Origin: Collinsella sp. CAG:166
Lineage (GTDB): Bacteria > Actinomycetota > Coriobacteriia > Coriobacteriales > Coriobacteriaceae
DNA: 22,950 nucleotides
Direction: 5' to 3'
Assembly: GCA_000434535.1 (NCBI GenBank)
Contig: FR878728.1
Span: 27,055 to 50,004 of the forward strand
The notes below the pieces were generated by a model. That model saw only the letters and a list, made by a program, of their open reading frames with translations. It was not told where the DNA came from and did not search any database. Numbering within the stretch: the stretch's first letter is position 1; each line of letters opens with the position of its first letter. The position numbers were made by a program, and so were the translations under genes. Of the stretch, positions 14,587-21,808 are shown piece by piece.

Positions 14587-16776
14587 ATGACCGAACATCA
14601 CGCCATCAGCCGCCGAGCATTTACGTTGGGCCTTGGACTCGCGGCGTTGTCGCCACTTGCAAGCCTGCCCGAAACCGCCATGCTGGGCATTAGCCCGCGG
14701 GCAGCCTTTGCGGACGGCACGGCCGGGCCAGCAGTCAGCCTCGACAATTTCGTCATTCGCCTTCGCCCCGCGGGCTATTTTCGCACCGCAAGCGTTAACG
14801 AAGACGGCAACGTCATCGGCAACGTCTGCCATCTGTTTAATGACGGCACGTCCAGCAAGCTCATCCTTGAGAACGTAACGACCAAGAATGACGATACAAA
14901 CTGGTATGCTATCCGCACCTTGCTCAATTTCGAAGAGCATAAAAAGACGGGCTACAGCATTTGGTCGGTCGATGGCGACTCGGACAAAGACGGAAAGGTC
15001 ATCCACGTATGGAGTGGCGAGCATGACGGCAAGCCCAGCCGCTCTTTTGCGTTCGAGCGTCAATCAAACGGAACCTATATCATCCGAGACCGCACGGTCG
15101 AGAAAGAAACCGAGAAAAAAGACATTAAGTACCTGGCAATAGAATCGAACGGCGAAGACCAGGACAACAATAAGATCTGCCATAAGAGTAAGAGCATTCC
15201 GTGGGAGCTCGAACTTATCGGTTACGACATGAAAAAGAACGATGCCACGGTTAGCAGCCTCGACTGGATCACGTACAGCAGCTACGTCGATGGGCCATGT
15301 TGGATGAAATACGTCGACGACAACAAGTTCCTCGACGAGCTGAGCATCCCGGGCACGCACGATTCGAGCACTTGCAGTGTGGACAACGACACCGAGCCCC
15401 AATCCTCGCAAGTAAAATGCCAGCAGGATTACATTCCCACGCAGTTGCTCGAAGGCATTCGCTATTTTGATATCCGGCTCGGAAAGGGCGACAACCCCGG
15501 TATCGACCACGGGGATTACTACCTGCTCAAAAAAGACGCGTACTTTTTGCATCTTTCCGATGTCATAGGCTACTTCAAAACGTTTTTGAACGAAAACCCG
15601 ACAGAAGCGCTCATCATGCTTGTATCACGAGGCAACGACGAGGCTACCGACGAAAGTGTTACGACGGCTTTCGCCAAGGTTTTGGACGACAACCCCAAAC
15701 TGTTCTATACGTCGAGCCGCGTTCCCACACTGGGCGAGGTGCGCGGAAAGATCGTCCTGCTACGTCGATTTGGACTCGACGGCGACAGCGTAAGCGGCCA
15801 CACGTGGGGACTCGACCTCACCGAATGGGATAACAAAATCGCAGTGCACACCGACAGCAGTTCCATGTGCCTCGTCCAAGACGCGCGGGGCTTTGAAGCC
15901 GCGGGGGAAACAGGCGACAAAGAGCCCTATTGCACCAAGGTATACGCCCAGGACAAGTACAAACTCACGGGAACCGACAAGCTCAGCTGGGTCGATAATG
16001 CGCTGAAGGAAACGACCGGGCGCACGCGCAACGAGGTAGATGTCGAGGACGATAACGGGGCCAAGGAGAAAGTCCTGGAGCGTTGCTGGTCTATCAACTA
16101 CACCAGCTGCACGGGCTTGTCGCACGGAGGCAATCCTTTTACCTCGGCACGAGTAGTCAACGAGCATCTGTATAAGAGCCCGTACATCAATCCCAGCGGC
16201 ATCGAGGATACAAAGTCAGATTACCTCAAGCACATTGGCATCATCGCATCCGACTTTGTTGATGCGGCGCTGGCCCGGAGCATCTACCAGCGCAATTACG
16301 ATACGGAGCACAAGCAGACGGCTTCGTACTATCTCCCGTACTATCTCCCGACCCGCATGCGCATGACGTACGGCGACTCGCTGAGCGATGCCTCATTCCA
16401 GGATGGCAAGACCGTTGGCGAGGGTCATTTCCGCCTTGCCGACAGCAGCAACGCGCTCAACGCGACAGCTTCGGGCCATGCGTTTGCCATTGAATACGTG
16501 GATGTCGACGCCCTGGGCAACGAGACCGTTACGGGGCTGCAGGGTTTTGTGCCCATCGATATCGATCCACGCGCGCTGACGCCCCATTTTGAGGGACTCG
16601 AAGGCCTTAAGGCCGACGAAGACGTGCGCGCCAAGATTGCGGCACACTCGAGGGCAAGCTCGAAACCGATGCCTGCACAGCCCAGCTCGAGTTTGTGCAC
16701 GACGCGGACGGCGCTCCGGGCACGGCAATGGCCGAGGGCGAAACATTTGCCGCAGGAACGTACTGGGTGCGCGTGA
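14587..16776 (+). CDS. Secreted PI-PLC-family phosphodiesterase with ricin-like N-terminal domain, C terminus frameshifted
   Basis: The visible frame gives 729 residues. A Tat-type signal is at the N terminus (SRRAFTLG at 8-15, hydrophobic stretch, probable cleavage after AAFA). Residues about 50-215 look like a ricin-type beta-trefoil (repeated short strands, W/F-rich). Residues about 235-400 hold the X domain of phosphatidylinositol-specific phospholipase C. The first catalytic His258 is in SIPGTHDSS, FDIRLG is at 294-299, and the second His308 is in IDHGDYYL. Such enzymes cleave phosphatidylinositol or GPI anchors by a His/His mechanism and are usually secreted. Near base 16647 the sense of the protein passes into another frame (see 16647-17075), and the last about 40 residues here are out-of-frame sequence. 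The annotated product would therefore lack its wall-sorting tail. Confidence 0.86.
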   Translation: MTEHHAISRRAFTLGLGLAALSPLASLPETAMLGISPRAAFADGTAGPAVSLDNFVIRLRPAGYFRTASVNEDGNVIGNVCHLFNDGTSSKLILENVTTKNDDTNWYAIRTLLNFEEHKKTGYSIWSVDGDSDKDGKVIHVWSGEHDGKPSRSFAFERQSNGTYIIRDRTVEKETEKKDIKYLAIESNGEDQDNNKICHKSKSIPWELELIGYDMKKNDATVSSLDWITYSSYVDGPCWMKYVDDNKFLDELSIPGTHDSSTCSVDNDTEPQSSQVKCQQDYIPTQLLEGIRYFDIRLGKGDNPGIDHGDYYLLKKDAYFLHLSDVIGYFKTFLNENPTEALIMLVSRGNDEATDESVTTAFAKVLDDNPKLFYTSSRVPTLGEVRGKIVLLRRFGLDGDSVSGHTWGLDLTEWDNKIAVHTDSSSMCLVQDARGFEAAGETGDKEPYCTKVYAQDKYKLTGTDKLSWVDNALKETTGRTRNEVDVEDDNGAKEKVLERCWSINYTSCTGLSHGGNPFTSARVVNEHLYKSPYINPSGIEDTKSDYLKHIGIIASDFVDAALARSIYQRNYDTEHKQTASYYLPYYLPTRMRMTYGDSLSDASFQDGKTVGEGHFRLADSSNALNATASGHAFAIEYVDVDALGNETVTGLQGFVPIDIDPRALTPHFEGLEGLKADEDVRAKIAAHSRASSKPMPAQPSSSLCTTRTALRARQWPRAKHLPQERTGCA

Positions 16777-17075
16777 ACGGTCTCTTGGGCGACGCGGCGC
16801 AGAACTACACGCTCGCCAGCGATGGAGCCGCAAGCTTTACCGTAGCGGCCTCGGGCAGTGCAGGCGGCACCGGTAGCGGCACGGGTTCCAACGCAGACGG
16901 CGCCGACAAGAACGGCGGCGGCAACAAGAGCAAGGGCTCGACCGGAAAACTCGCCGACACGGGCGACGGCTCTGGCGTTGCCGCCGGGCTCGCTGCCGCC
17001 GCCGTGGCGACAACGGTCGCAGGTGCAGCAATGCTTGCCAATGACCGCGAAAACGTTGGGGACGACAGCGAATAG
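16647..17075 (+). pseudogene. Frameshifted C-terminal part of the PI-PLC protein with LADTG sorting-like tail
   Basis: This frame continues the protein of 14587-16776 after a one-base shift near 16645-16650. It reads LEGKLETDACTAQLEF and then VHDADGAPGTAM, followed by a strand-rich piece (GTYWVRVNG) and a Gly/Ser/Asn spacer. The tail is KLADTG, a hydrophobic Ala/Val segment and a short acidic tail. LAxTG is a sorting motif known from Actinobacteria, but the tail lacks the usual run of basic residues. The first ATG in this frame (16695) has no ribosome site, so it is not an independent gene. The frameshift could be a real mutation, phase variation or a sequence error. No slippery heptamer is visible. 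Confidence 0.76.
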
Positions 17076-17105
17076 GCAAGCCCGCCTTTTAGACACATCG
17101 ACTCA

Positions 17106-17144
17106 ATCGGGGGCGCAGAACACCGTTCTGTGCCCCCGATTTTT
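17106..17144 (+). terminator. Rho-independent terminator of the PI-PLC gene
   Basis: A 16-bp stem pairs 17106-17121 with 17125-17140 (one G-U), with loop ACC and a T-run at 17140-17144. It lies 31 bases past the stop of the shifted frame. This fits one original gene ending at 17075. Confidence 0.94.
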
Positions 17145-17169
17145 ACCTTGGCCCTAACGCCGCTATCGG

Positions 17170-17484
17170 CTACATCACCATGTTCAGCGCGTTCACAAAT
17201 TCCTGGGCCTTCGCACGGCTGCTCAGGCTAAAGACACAAGCAGTCAACAGCCTGTTACGTAGGAAAACATCGCGGCCCTTGATCCTGTTGACCCCCGTGA
17301 TGTCCTTAAGATAGACAATCTCGGTGTGCTTGCCGCCGAAAGTGCCCTTCTTGAGCACCTCAATACGGTTGGGGTAGATCTTAACGTCTTTAAACCTACC
17401 CGAACCTTTGTCCTGGAACAGCAGCGTGTTGTTGTCCATACGCGTCACTCCCGCGGGGTTCGCTAAAACTGCCTCTATGGTCAC
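17170..17484 (-). CDS. Small PH-like-fold protein of unknown function
   Basis: This is a cytoplasmic protein of 104 residues without signal or membrane segment. The pattern of strands (NTLLFQDKG, RFKDVKIYPNRIEVLKKG, KHTEIVYLKDITGVNRIKG) followed by a C-terminal helix (SRAKAQEFVNALNMV) resembles bacterial pleckstrin-homology-like domains. I recognise the pattern only and cannot name a function. The start is uncertain. GTG at 17484 has GGTGG seven bases upstream, and ATG at 17439 has GGGAG upstream and would shorten the protein by 15 residues. I kept the longer form because its extra residues read as the first strand of such domains. The gene converges with the PI-PLC gene and is divergent from the nuclease gene. 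Confidence 0.72.
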   Translation of the reverse strand: MTIEAVLANPAGVTRMDNNTLLFQDKGSGRFKDVKIYPNRIEVLKKGTFGGKHTEIVYLKDITGVNRIKGRDVFLRNRLLTACVFSLSSRAKAQEFVNALNMVM

Positions 17485-17607
17485 ATTTTAACCACCGCAA
17501 GGCTCCCATGCGAAGGTGCCAGACAGCACAGCAATTCGTGTCCGCGCGAGGCTTTAAACTAAATGCGATAAAGATGCATTCCACAAGAGGAAAGTGGGGC
17601 GACAGTG

Positions 17608-18657
17608 ATGGGCGAACTGGTAAACCGTGGAGAATCGGCAATCGTACCCGAAGGTTTTTACAAGCAGGTTTCCTCGATTCTCAATGCCGCTCGCGACAAG
17701 GCCTATACCGCCGTTAACTTTGCGATGGTTGAGGCGTATTGGGAGATCGGCAAGAGTATTGTTGATGAGCAGGGCGGAGAGGGGCGCGCAGCATATGGAG
17801 AGGCATTGATTGCAGGCCTCTCCAGAAGGCTTACCGCGGATTTCGGAAGGGGCTTTGGCATCGCAAACCTTCGCAATATGCGTCAGTTCTTTCTTGCGTT
17901 TCCAATTCGCGACGCACTGCGTAGCGAATTGAGCTGGACTCATTACCGCAGGTTGATGCGCATTCCCGACCCTGATGCTCGCACATGGTACATGAACGAA
18001 TGCGCCGTTTCTCGCTGGAGCACGCGCCAGCTCGAACGCCAGATCAACACCATGTTCCGCGAGCGCCTACTTACCAGCAAGGACAAAGAGGCCGTCACCC
18101 AGGAAATCCAAGAGAGCGCCCCGGCTCGTCGCCCCGAGGATATCATCCGCGACCCATATGTACTGGAGTTTTTAGGTTTCTCGGACGATGCTACGTTTCG
18201 CGAGAGCGATCTAGAGCAGGCGCTCATCACGCATCTTCAGAAGTTCCTGCTGGAGCTTGGTCGTGGCTTCGCTTTCGAGGCGCGCCAAAAGCGCATCACC
18301 TTTGATGGGCGCCATTTCTATATTGACCTTGTTTTTTACAACTATCTGATGCGCTGCTTCGTACTCATCGACCTTAAGACCGATGACCTTACGCATCAGG
18401 ACCTGGGCCAGATGCAAATGTATGTGAACTACTACACGCGCGAGCTCATGAACGAAGGCGACAATCCGCCCATAGGCATCGTGCTCTGCGCGGACAAAAG
18501 CGATTCGATTGTCGAGTACACGCTGCCCGAAGACAACGACCAAGTGTTTGCCGCCAAATACCTGCCGTATCTTCCAAGCAAGGAAGAGCTGGCGCGCGAG
18601 CTGAGTGCCGAGTACCGCGCCATCAACGAAGCGACTAATGGCGAAACGCAAGGGTAG
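17608..18657 (+). CDS. DUF1016/YhcG-type PD-(D/E)XK nuclease-domain protein
   Basis: This protein of 349 residues matches the DUF1016 (YhcG) family. The N-terminal helical domain (about 10-150) has the typical stretch YWEIGKSIV, a YG..L...LS..L...FG.GF pattern and LRNMRQFF. The C-terminal part is a PD-(D/E)XK-type nuclease core. FYIDLVFYN supplies Asp240, and FVLIDLKT supplies Asp255 and Lys257. The following Gln-rich helix DLGQMQMYVNYY is also typical. The family is annotated as putative nucleases and is often found near restriction or defence genes. Here no restriction or toxin partner is visible, so its role is unclear. The start is ATG at 17608. A GTG at 17605 directly precedes it. The gene has no terminator of its own, and the downstream 395 bases look eroded. 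Confidence 0.9.
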   Translation: MGELVNRGESAIVPEGFYKQVSSILNAARDKAYTAVNFAMVEAYWEIGKSIVDEQGGEGRAAYGEALIAGLSRRLTADFGRGFGIANLRNMRQFFLAFPIRDALRSELSWTHYRRLMRIPDPDARTWYMNECAVSRWSTRQLERQINTMFRERLLTSKDKEAVTQEIQESAPARRPEDIIRDPYVLEFLGFSDDATFRESDLEQALITHLQKFLLELGRGFAFEARQKRITFDGRHFYIDLVFYNYLMRCFVLIDLKTDDLTHQDLGQMQMYVNYYTRELMNEGDNPPIGIVLCADKSDSIVEYTLPEDNDQVFAAKYLPYLPSKEELARELSAEYRAINEATNGETQG

Positions 18658-19052
18658 CAGCACGTTGCGACCGAAACCACCGCAGCCGTCGCAGGCGCAC
18701 CCGCGGTTGAGGCGCACGCTACGAAACAATACCGGTCATGGACGCCGGCAACGACATTCTAGCCGTGGCTGGCGAGCGTGACCTGACAGGCAAAAACGCG
18801 ACCTTCGTCTGATGTGGGCCCATTGGCTGCCACAGAAAAGGGCCGGTTGCAGCCGGCCCTTAAGACACTTGCGTCTGCGTTGCCCGCGCTTCCGAAGTGT
18901 GACTAACTGAGGAGCGGGTTCCGCGGCACAACCTGATTTTGCCCAGCGAGGCGGCTCTTTTGCAGCCGCTCCACCGTTTATTTACATCTACCCCCTGCCA
19001 AACTACCGGACGGCAGCCCGCATGCCTGCGAGCCGTCCCATGCTGCGCTTCC
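18658..19052. other. Gene-free region with a possible gene remnant and a train of hairpins
   Basis: Bases 18664-18812 read like a decayed coding tail. One frame runs from 18664 to a TAG at 18760-18762, and another gives a 24-residue peptide from ATG 18738 to TGA 18812, with no ribosome site. From 18838 to 19038 come four hairpins: 18838-18861 (terminator-like on the minus strand), ACACTT/AAGTGT (18865-18870 with 18895-18900), GCGGCT/AGCCGC (18951-18956 with 18964-18969) and GGACGGC/GCCGTCC (19008-19014 with 19032-19038). The last lies just after the minus-strand stop at 19053. Confidence 0.5.
18834..18861 (-). terminator. Probable rho-independent terminator of the zinc-ribbon gene transcript
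   Basis: AAGGGCCGG (18861-18853, read on the minus strand) pairs with CCGGCCCTT (18846-18838) around six bases, and TTTT follows at 18839-18836. It lies about 190 bases after the stop at 19053, which leaves a long structured 3' tail. Confidence 0.65.
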
Positions 19053-20390
19053 CTACTTCCCAAAGATCGCAGCGAACAAGCCCTTGCGTTTGGGCTTCTC
19101 CTCTCGGTAGGAACCCTCGGCAACCGCTGCAACCTGGCGCGGTTGCTCGCCGCCTCCACGGCGCACGATCTGGTACAGAAACGGCGACTTAACGTATTTG
19201 ACCTCGATGGGCGTGGCATGCACGGTGCTCTCACCGGACAGATGCAGGCTCGGGTTGAGCGGTGCCACGATATGCGTTTCGCGCTTGTCGCTAAACACCG
19301 CCGCGGCCGCGCGGCCCGTCTGTCCGTTTACGGCAATGCGCACCTGCTCGCCATCGCGGCTGTCCGTCGCCGGACGATCGACAAAGTAGACCGGCACCAT
19401 CACCAGGCCGTCCTTATGCTTGCGGGCCTTGCGCGCCCAGGTTCGGATGCTCTTTTTATTGAGCCCCAGTACGGCCTCGGCATCGTTGCCCGCAACGTCG
19501 AGCGCCAACTTATCAATGACCACCTGGTCCTTGGTAGATGCATCGACGGAGACGACGCGGAAGTCGCCTTCCTGCATGGCGGGATCGAACGGACCGACCT
19601 TGGCAAAGTCCCACGGCTCCAAAATGCCCATGAGGCGAACGTCCAGGTAGTTTGCCCTGGGGTATGCCCAGTCGAGCACCTCGTAGTACACCAGGGTTTC
19701 CTTGCTCAGGCCCTTGCCCGGGAAGCTCGCCATCATGCGCAGATCCGCCAGCGCCATGGGGAAATAGAAGAGCATCATGTCGTTTTGGATCGCATCTTCC
19801 ACGTCGTGCCCGGCAAAGGCATCCGGGTACTGGCGCACCAGCTGCAGCGCGTTGGCACGTGCCTGCTGCGGCGAGATTTCGCAGGGAATACCCTGATCCG
19901 GCACATACTCCGCACCCACGCCCATGGTCAGACGCTTGCTAAACGTCCCCGGCTTGAGCAGGTCGGCAATGCCGATCTTGTTGCCGCAGGACGGGCACTC
20001 AAACACGCGCTGGGTCGACTCGCCCTCAAAGGACGCACCACAGAAGGGGCAAGGAATACTCACATGCGTGGCCTCTTGGAACTCCTGCGCCGTGCCGCGA
20101 TCCTCCCACAGCAGATGTTCCAGGACCGACTGATTGCGCCAGTGCGAATTGAAGAAATACCAGTCCGGGTCCTCCGGGCGCTCGAGTTGCGACACATGCG
20201 TGAGCTTGAGCAGTCCATCCACCACCGTCAGCGGCGTATGGCGAATGCCCAGGGCGCTCTTGGGCTCTCCGACGTCCGCCTGCCACGGAACGACCGTGCC
20301 GCAATAGGCGCACTCAAAGCTGCGCTTAGCCTGGTGCGAGTACATAGGGCCGCCGCAGTTTTGACATTTAATGGCAAACATCTCGTCCAT
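19053..20390 (-). CDS. Double zinc-ribbon protein of unknown function
   Basis: This soluble protein of 445 residues has two N-terminal zinc ribbons. The first has Cys9, Cys12, Cys27 and Cys30 (CQNCGG...CAYCG). The second has Cys114, Cys117, Cys132 and Cys135 (CPFCG...CPSCG). The rest is a large domain of mixed strand and helix that I do not recognise (DMMLFYFPMALADLRMMA, LDVRLMGILEPWDFAKVGPF, VMVPVYFVDRP). It ends in a basic tail (KPKRKGLFAAIFGK). There is no signal or membrane segment. Similar zinc-ribbon plus unknown-domain proteins are common in Gram-positive anaerobes. The start is ATG at 20390 with AGGAGG eight bases upstream. An upstream in-frame start at 20441 lacks a ribosome site. 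It is divergent from the cation transporter. Confidence 0.85.
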   Translation of the reverse strand: MDEMFAIKCQNCGGPMYSHQAKRSFECAYCGTVVPWQADVGEPKSALGIRHTPLTVVDGLLKLTHVSQLERPEDPDWYFFNSHWRNQSVLEHLLWEDRGTAQEFQEATHVSIPCPFCGASFEGESTQRVFECPSCGNKIGIADLLKPGTFSKRLTMGVGAEYVPDQGIPCEISPQQARANALQLVRQYPDAFAGHDVEDAIQNDMMLFYFPMALADLRMMASFPGKGLSKETLVYYEVLDWAYPRANYLDVRLMGILEPWDFAKVGPFDPAMQEGDFRVVSVDASTKDQVVIDKLALDVAGNDAEAVLGLNKKSIRTWARKARKHKDGLVMVPVYFVDRPATDSRDGEQVRIAVNGQTGRAAAAVFSDKRETHIVAPLNPSLHLSGESTVHATPIEVKYVKSPFLYQIVRRGGGEQPRQVAAVAEGSYREEKPKRKGLFAAIFGK

Positions 20391-20419
20391 GGAAACGTCC
20401 TCCTTTGCACAGGGGCTGT

Positions 20420-20436
20420 CGACATTAAGTATGTCG
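20420..20436. promoter_or_regulatory. Palindrome in the divergent spacer, possible operator
   Basis: CGACAT (20420-20425), a five-base AT-rich spacer and ATGTCG (20431-20436) form a perfect inverted repeat. It lies 29 bases upstream of the zinc-ribbon start and in the spacer to the divergent CDF gene. It may bind a dimeric regulator, but no regulator gene is near. Confidence 0.36.
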
Positions 20437-20608
20437 AGCAAACAGGCACATGCCCATACCCATGTGGCCCAAAATGGACCACCCAGGCAGACGAGAAGGC
20501 TCGCTCGTTAGCGCCGGCAGACTATTGCTGCATTTTCTGAGCATCGGTGCACGGCGCCCCCGCGCGAGCTACACTATCCCCTTAAACATGATTGTGAGGA
20601 CGACCGCT

Positions 20609-21790
20609 ATGCTATTTGTAAATCGGCTGGTACATACGCTTGTTCCCGGCAGCGAGAGCGAGCCGGTCGATGCATCTTGCCGCACCAACGCGGGCTTTTC
20701 CGCAAGCCTCGTCTGCATTGGCCTCAACATCACCCTGTGCCTGGCCAAGGGCATCGCGGGCCTGCTCGCCGGCTCCGTCTCCCTCATCGCCGACGCTTTC
20801 AACAACCTCTCCGATGCCTCGAGCAACATCGTGAGCCTGCTCGGGTTCCGCCTTGCCAGCCGCCCGGCAGACGAAGGCCACCCCTATGGCCACGGTCGCT
20901 ATGAGTACCTAGCCGGCCTGTTCGTCGCCGTCCTGGTTTGCGCCGTCGGCATCAATCTGATCCTCGAGTCGGTCACTAAGATCATCAAGCCTTCCCCCAC
21001 CGTGTATTCGGCGCTCTCCATGGCCGCCCTTGTTCTGTCCATGCTCGTTAAGCTCTGGATGGCAGCGTTCAACCGCACGCTGGGCGACCGCATCGACTCG
21101 GAGACGCTCATCGCCACGGCGCAGGACTCCAAAAACGACGTCATCACCTCGGGCTCGGTCTTGGTGGCGGCGCTTATTTCGCAGACGACCGGCTTTGATC
21201 TCGATGGCTGGGCAGGCCTGGGTGTGGGCGTCTTCATCTGCATCAGCGGTCTGGGCCTGGTGCGCGACGCCATCAGCCCGTTGCTGGGGCAAGCGCCCGA
21301 CCCCAAGCTCGTCCAGGCAATCCGCGACAAGATCATGTCCTATCCGCAGGTCTTGGGCACACACGACCTCATGGTGCACGACTACGGCCCCGGTCGTCAG
21401 TTTGCCAGCGCCCACGTGGAGATGCCCGGCGAGGGCGACGCGTTTGAGCACCACGAGATTCTGGACACCATCGAGCACGACATCAAGCGCCAGATGGGCA
21501 TTGGTATCACGCTGCACTGCGACCCCATCGCGACAACCGGCGATGACTTGCGCGGCTGGGTCAAGCGCGGCGTCATGCAGATCGATCCCGCGCTCTCCAT
21601 CCACGATCTGCACGAGCACGACGGGTTCGTTTCGTTTGACCTGGTGCGTCCCGACGGCTTTGACATATCCGACGAGGAGCTGCTGGAGCTCGTCACGCAC
21701 ATCGTGCACGAGCGCCGGCCCGATGTCTCATGCGTCGTCACGTTTGACTCGGGCTTTAGCTCGCCCGAGCGTCCGGCCGAGCAGCTGTAG
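20609..21790 (+). CDS. Cation diffusion facilitator (CDF) metal efflux transporter
   Basis: This membrane protein of 393 residues exports divalent metal ions by proton antiport. Six helices fit: about 30-55, 58-80, 99-121, 131-154, 180-195 and 202-218. Metal-site acidic residues appear as DAFNNLSD (Asp62 and Asp69) and QDSKNDV (Asp173 and Asp177). The family segment HPYGHGRYEYLAGL lies at 91-104. The Asp-rich sites resemble those of Mn-type CDFs more than the zinc FieF type, which has a His in helix 5, so Mn or Fe is a possible substrate (inference). The cytoplasmic domain (222-305) is followed by an extra domain of about 88 residues that repeats the same fold pattern. I chose ATG 20609 because GAGGA lies eight bases upstream. 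ATG 20588 has no ribosome site. Confidence 0.91.
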   Translation: MLFVNRLVHTLVPGSESEPVDASCRTNAGFSASLVCIGLNITLCLAKGIAGLLAGSVSLIADAFNNLSDASSNIVSLLGFRLASRPADEGHPYGHGRYEYLAGLFVAVLVCAVGINLILESVTKIIKPSPTVYSALSMAALVLSMLVKLWMAAFNRTLGDRIDSETLIATAQDSKNDVITSGSVLVAALISQTTGFDLDGWAGLGVGVFICISGLGLVRDAISPLLGQAPDPKLVQAIRDKIMSYPQVLGTHDLMVHDYGPGRQFASAHVEMPGEGDAFEHHEILDTIEHDIKRQMGIGITLHCDPIATTGDDLRGWVKRGVMQIDPALSIHDLHEHDGFVSFDLVRPDGFDISDEELLELVTHIVHERRPDVSCVVTFDSGFSSPERPAEQL

Positions 21791-21808
21791 CCCCGCTCCG
21801 CTCGTCCG

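Noticed and set aside
16640..16660. Programmed -1 ribosomal frameshifting to make the full-length PI-PLC protein
   Set aside because: No X XXY YYZ slippery heptamer or obvious downstream structure was seen at the shift point, so a mutation or sequence error is more likely.
18939..20540. Plus-strand open frame of 533 codons opposite the zinc-ribbon gene
   Set aside because: It is an Arg/His/Leu-rich shadow. The minus-strand frame has two well-formed zinc ribbons and an AGGAGG site.
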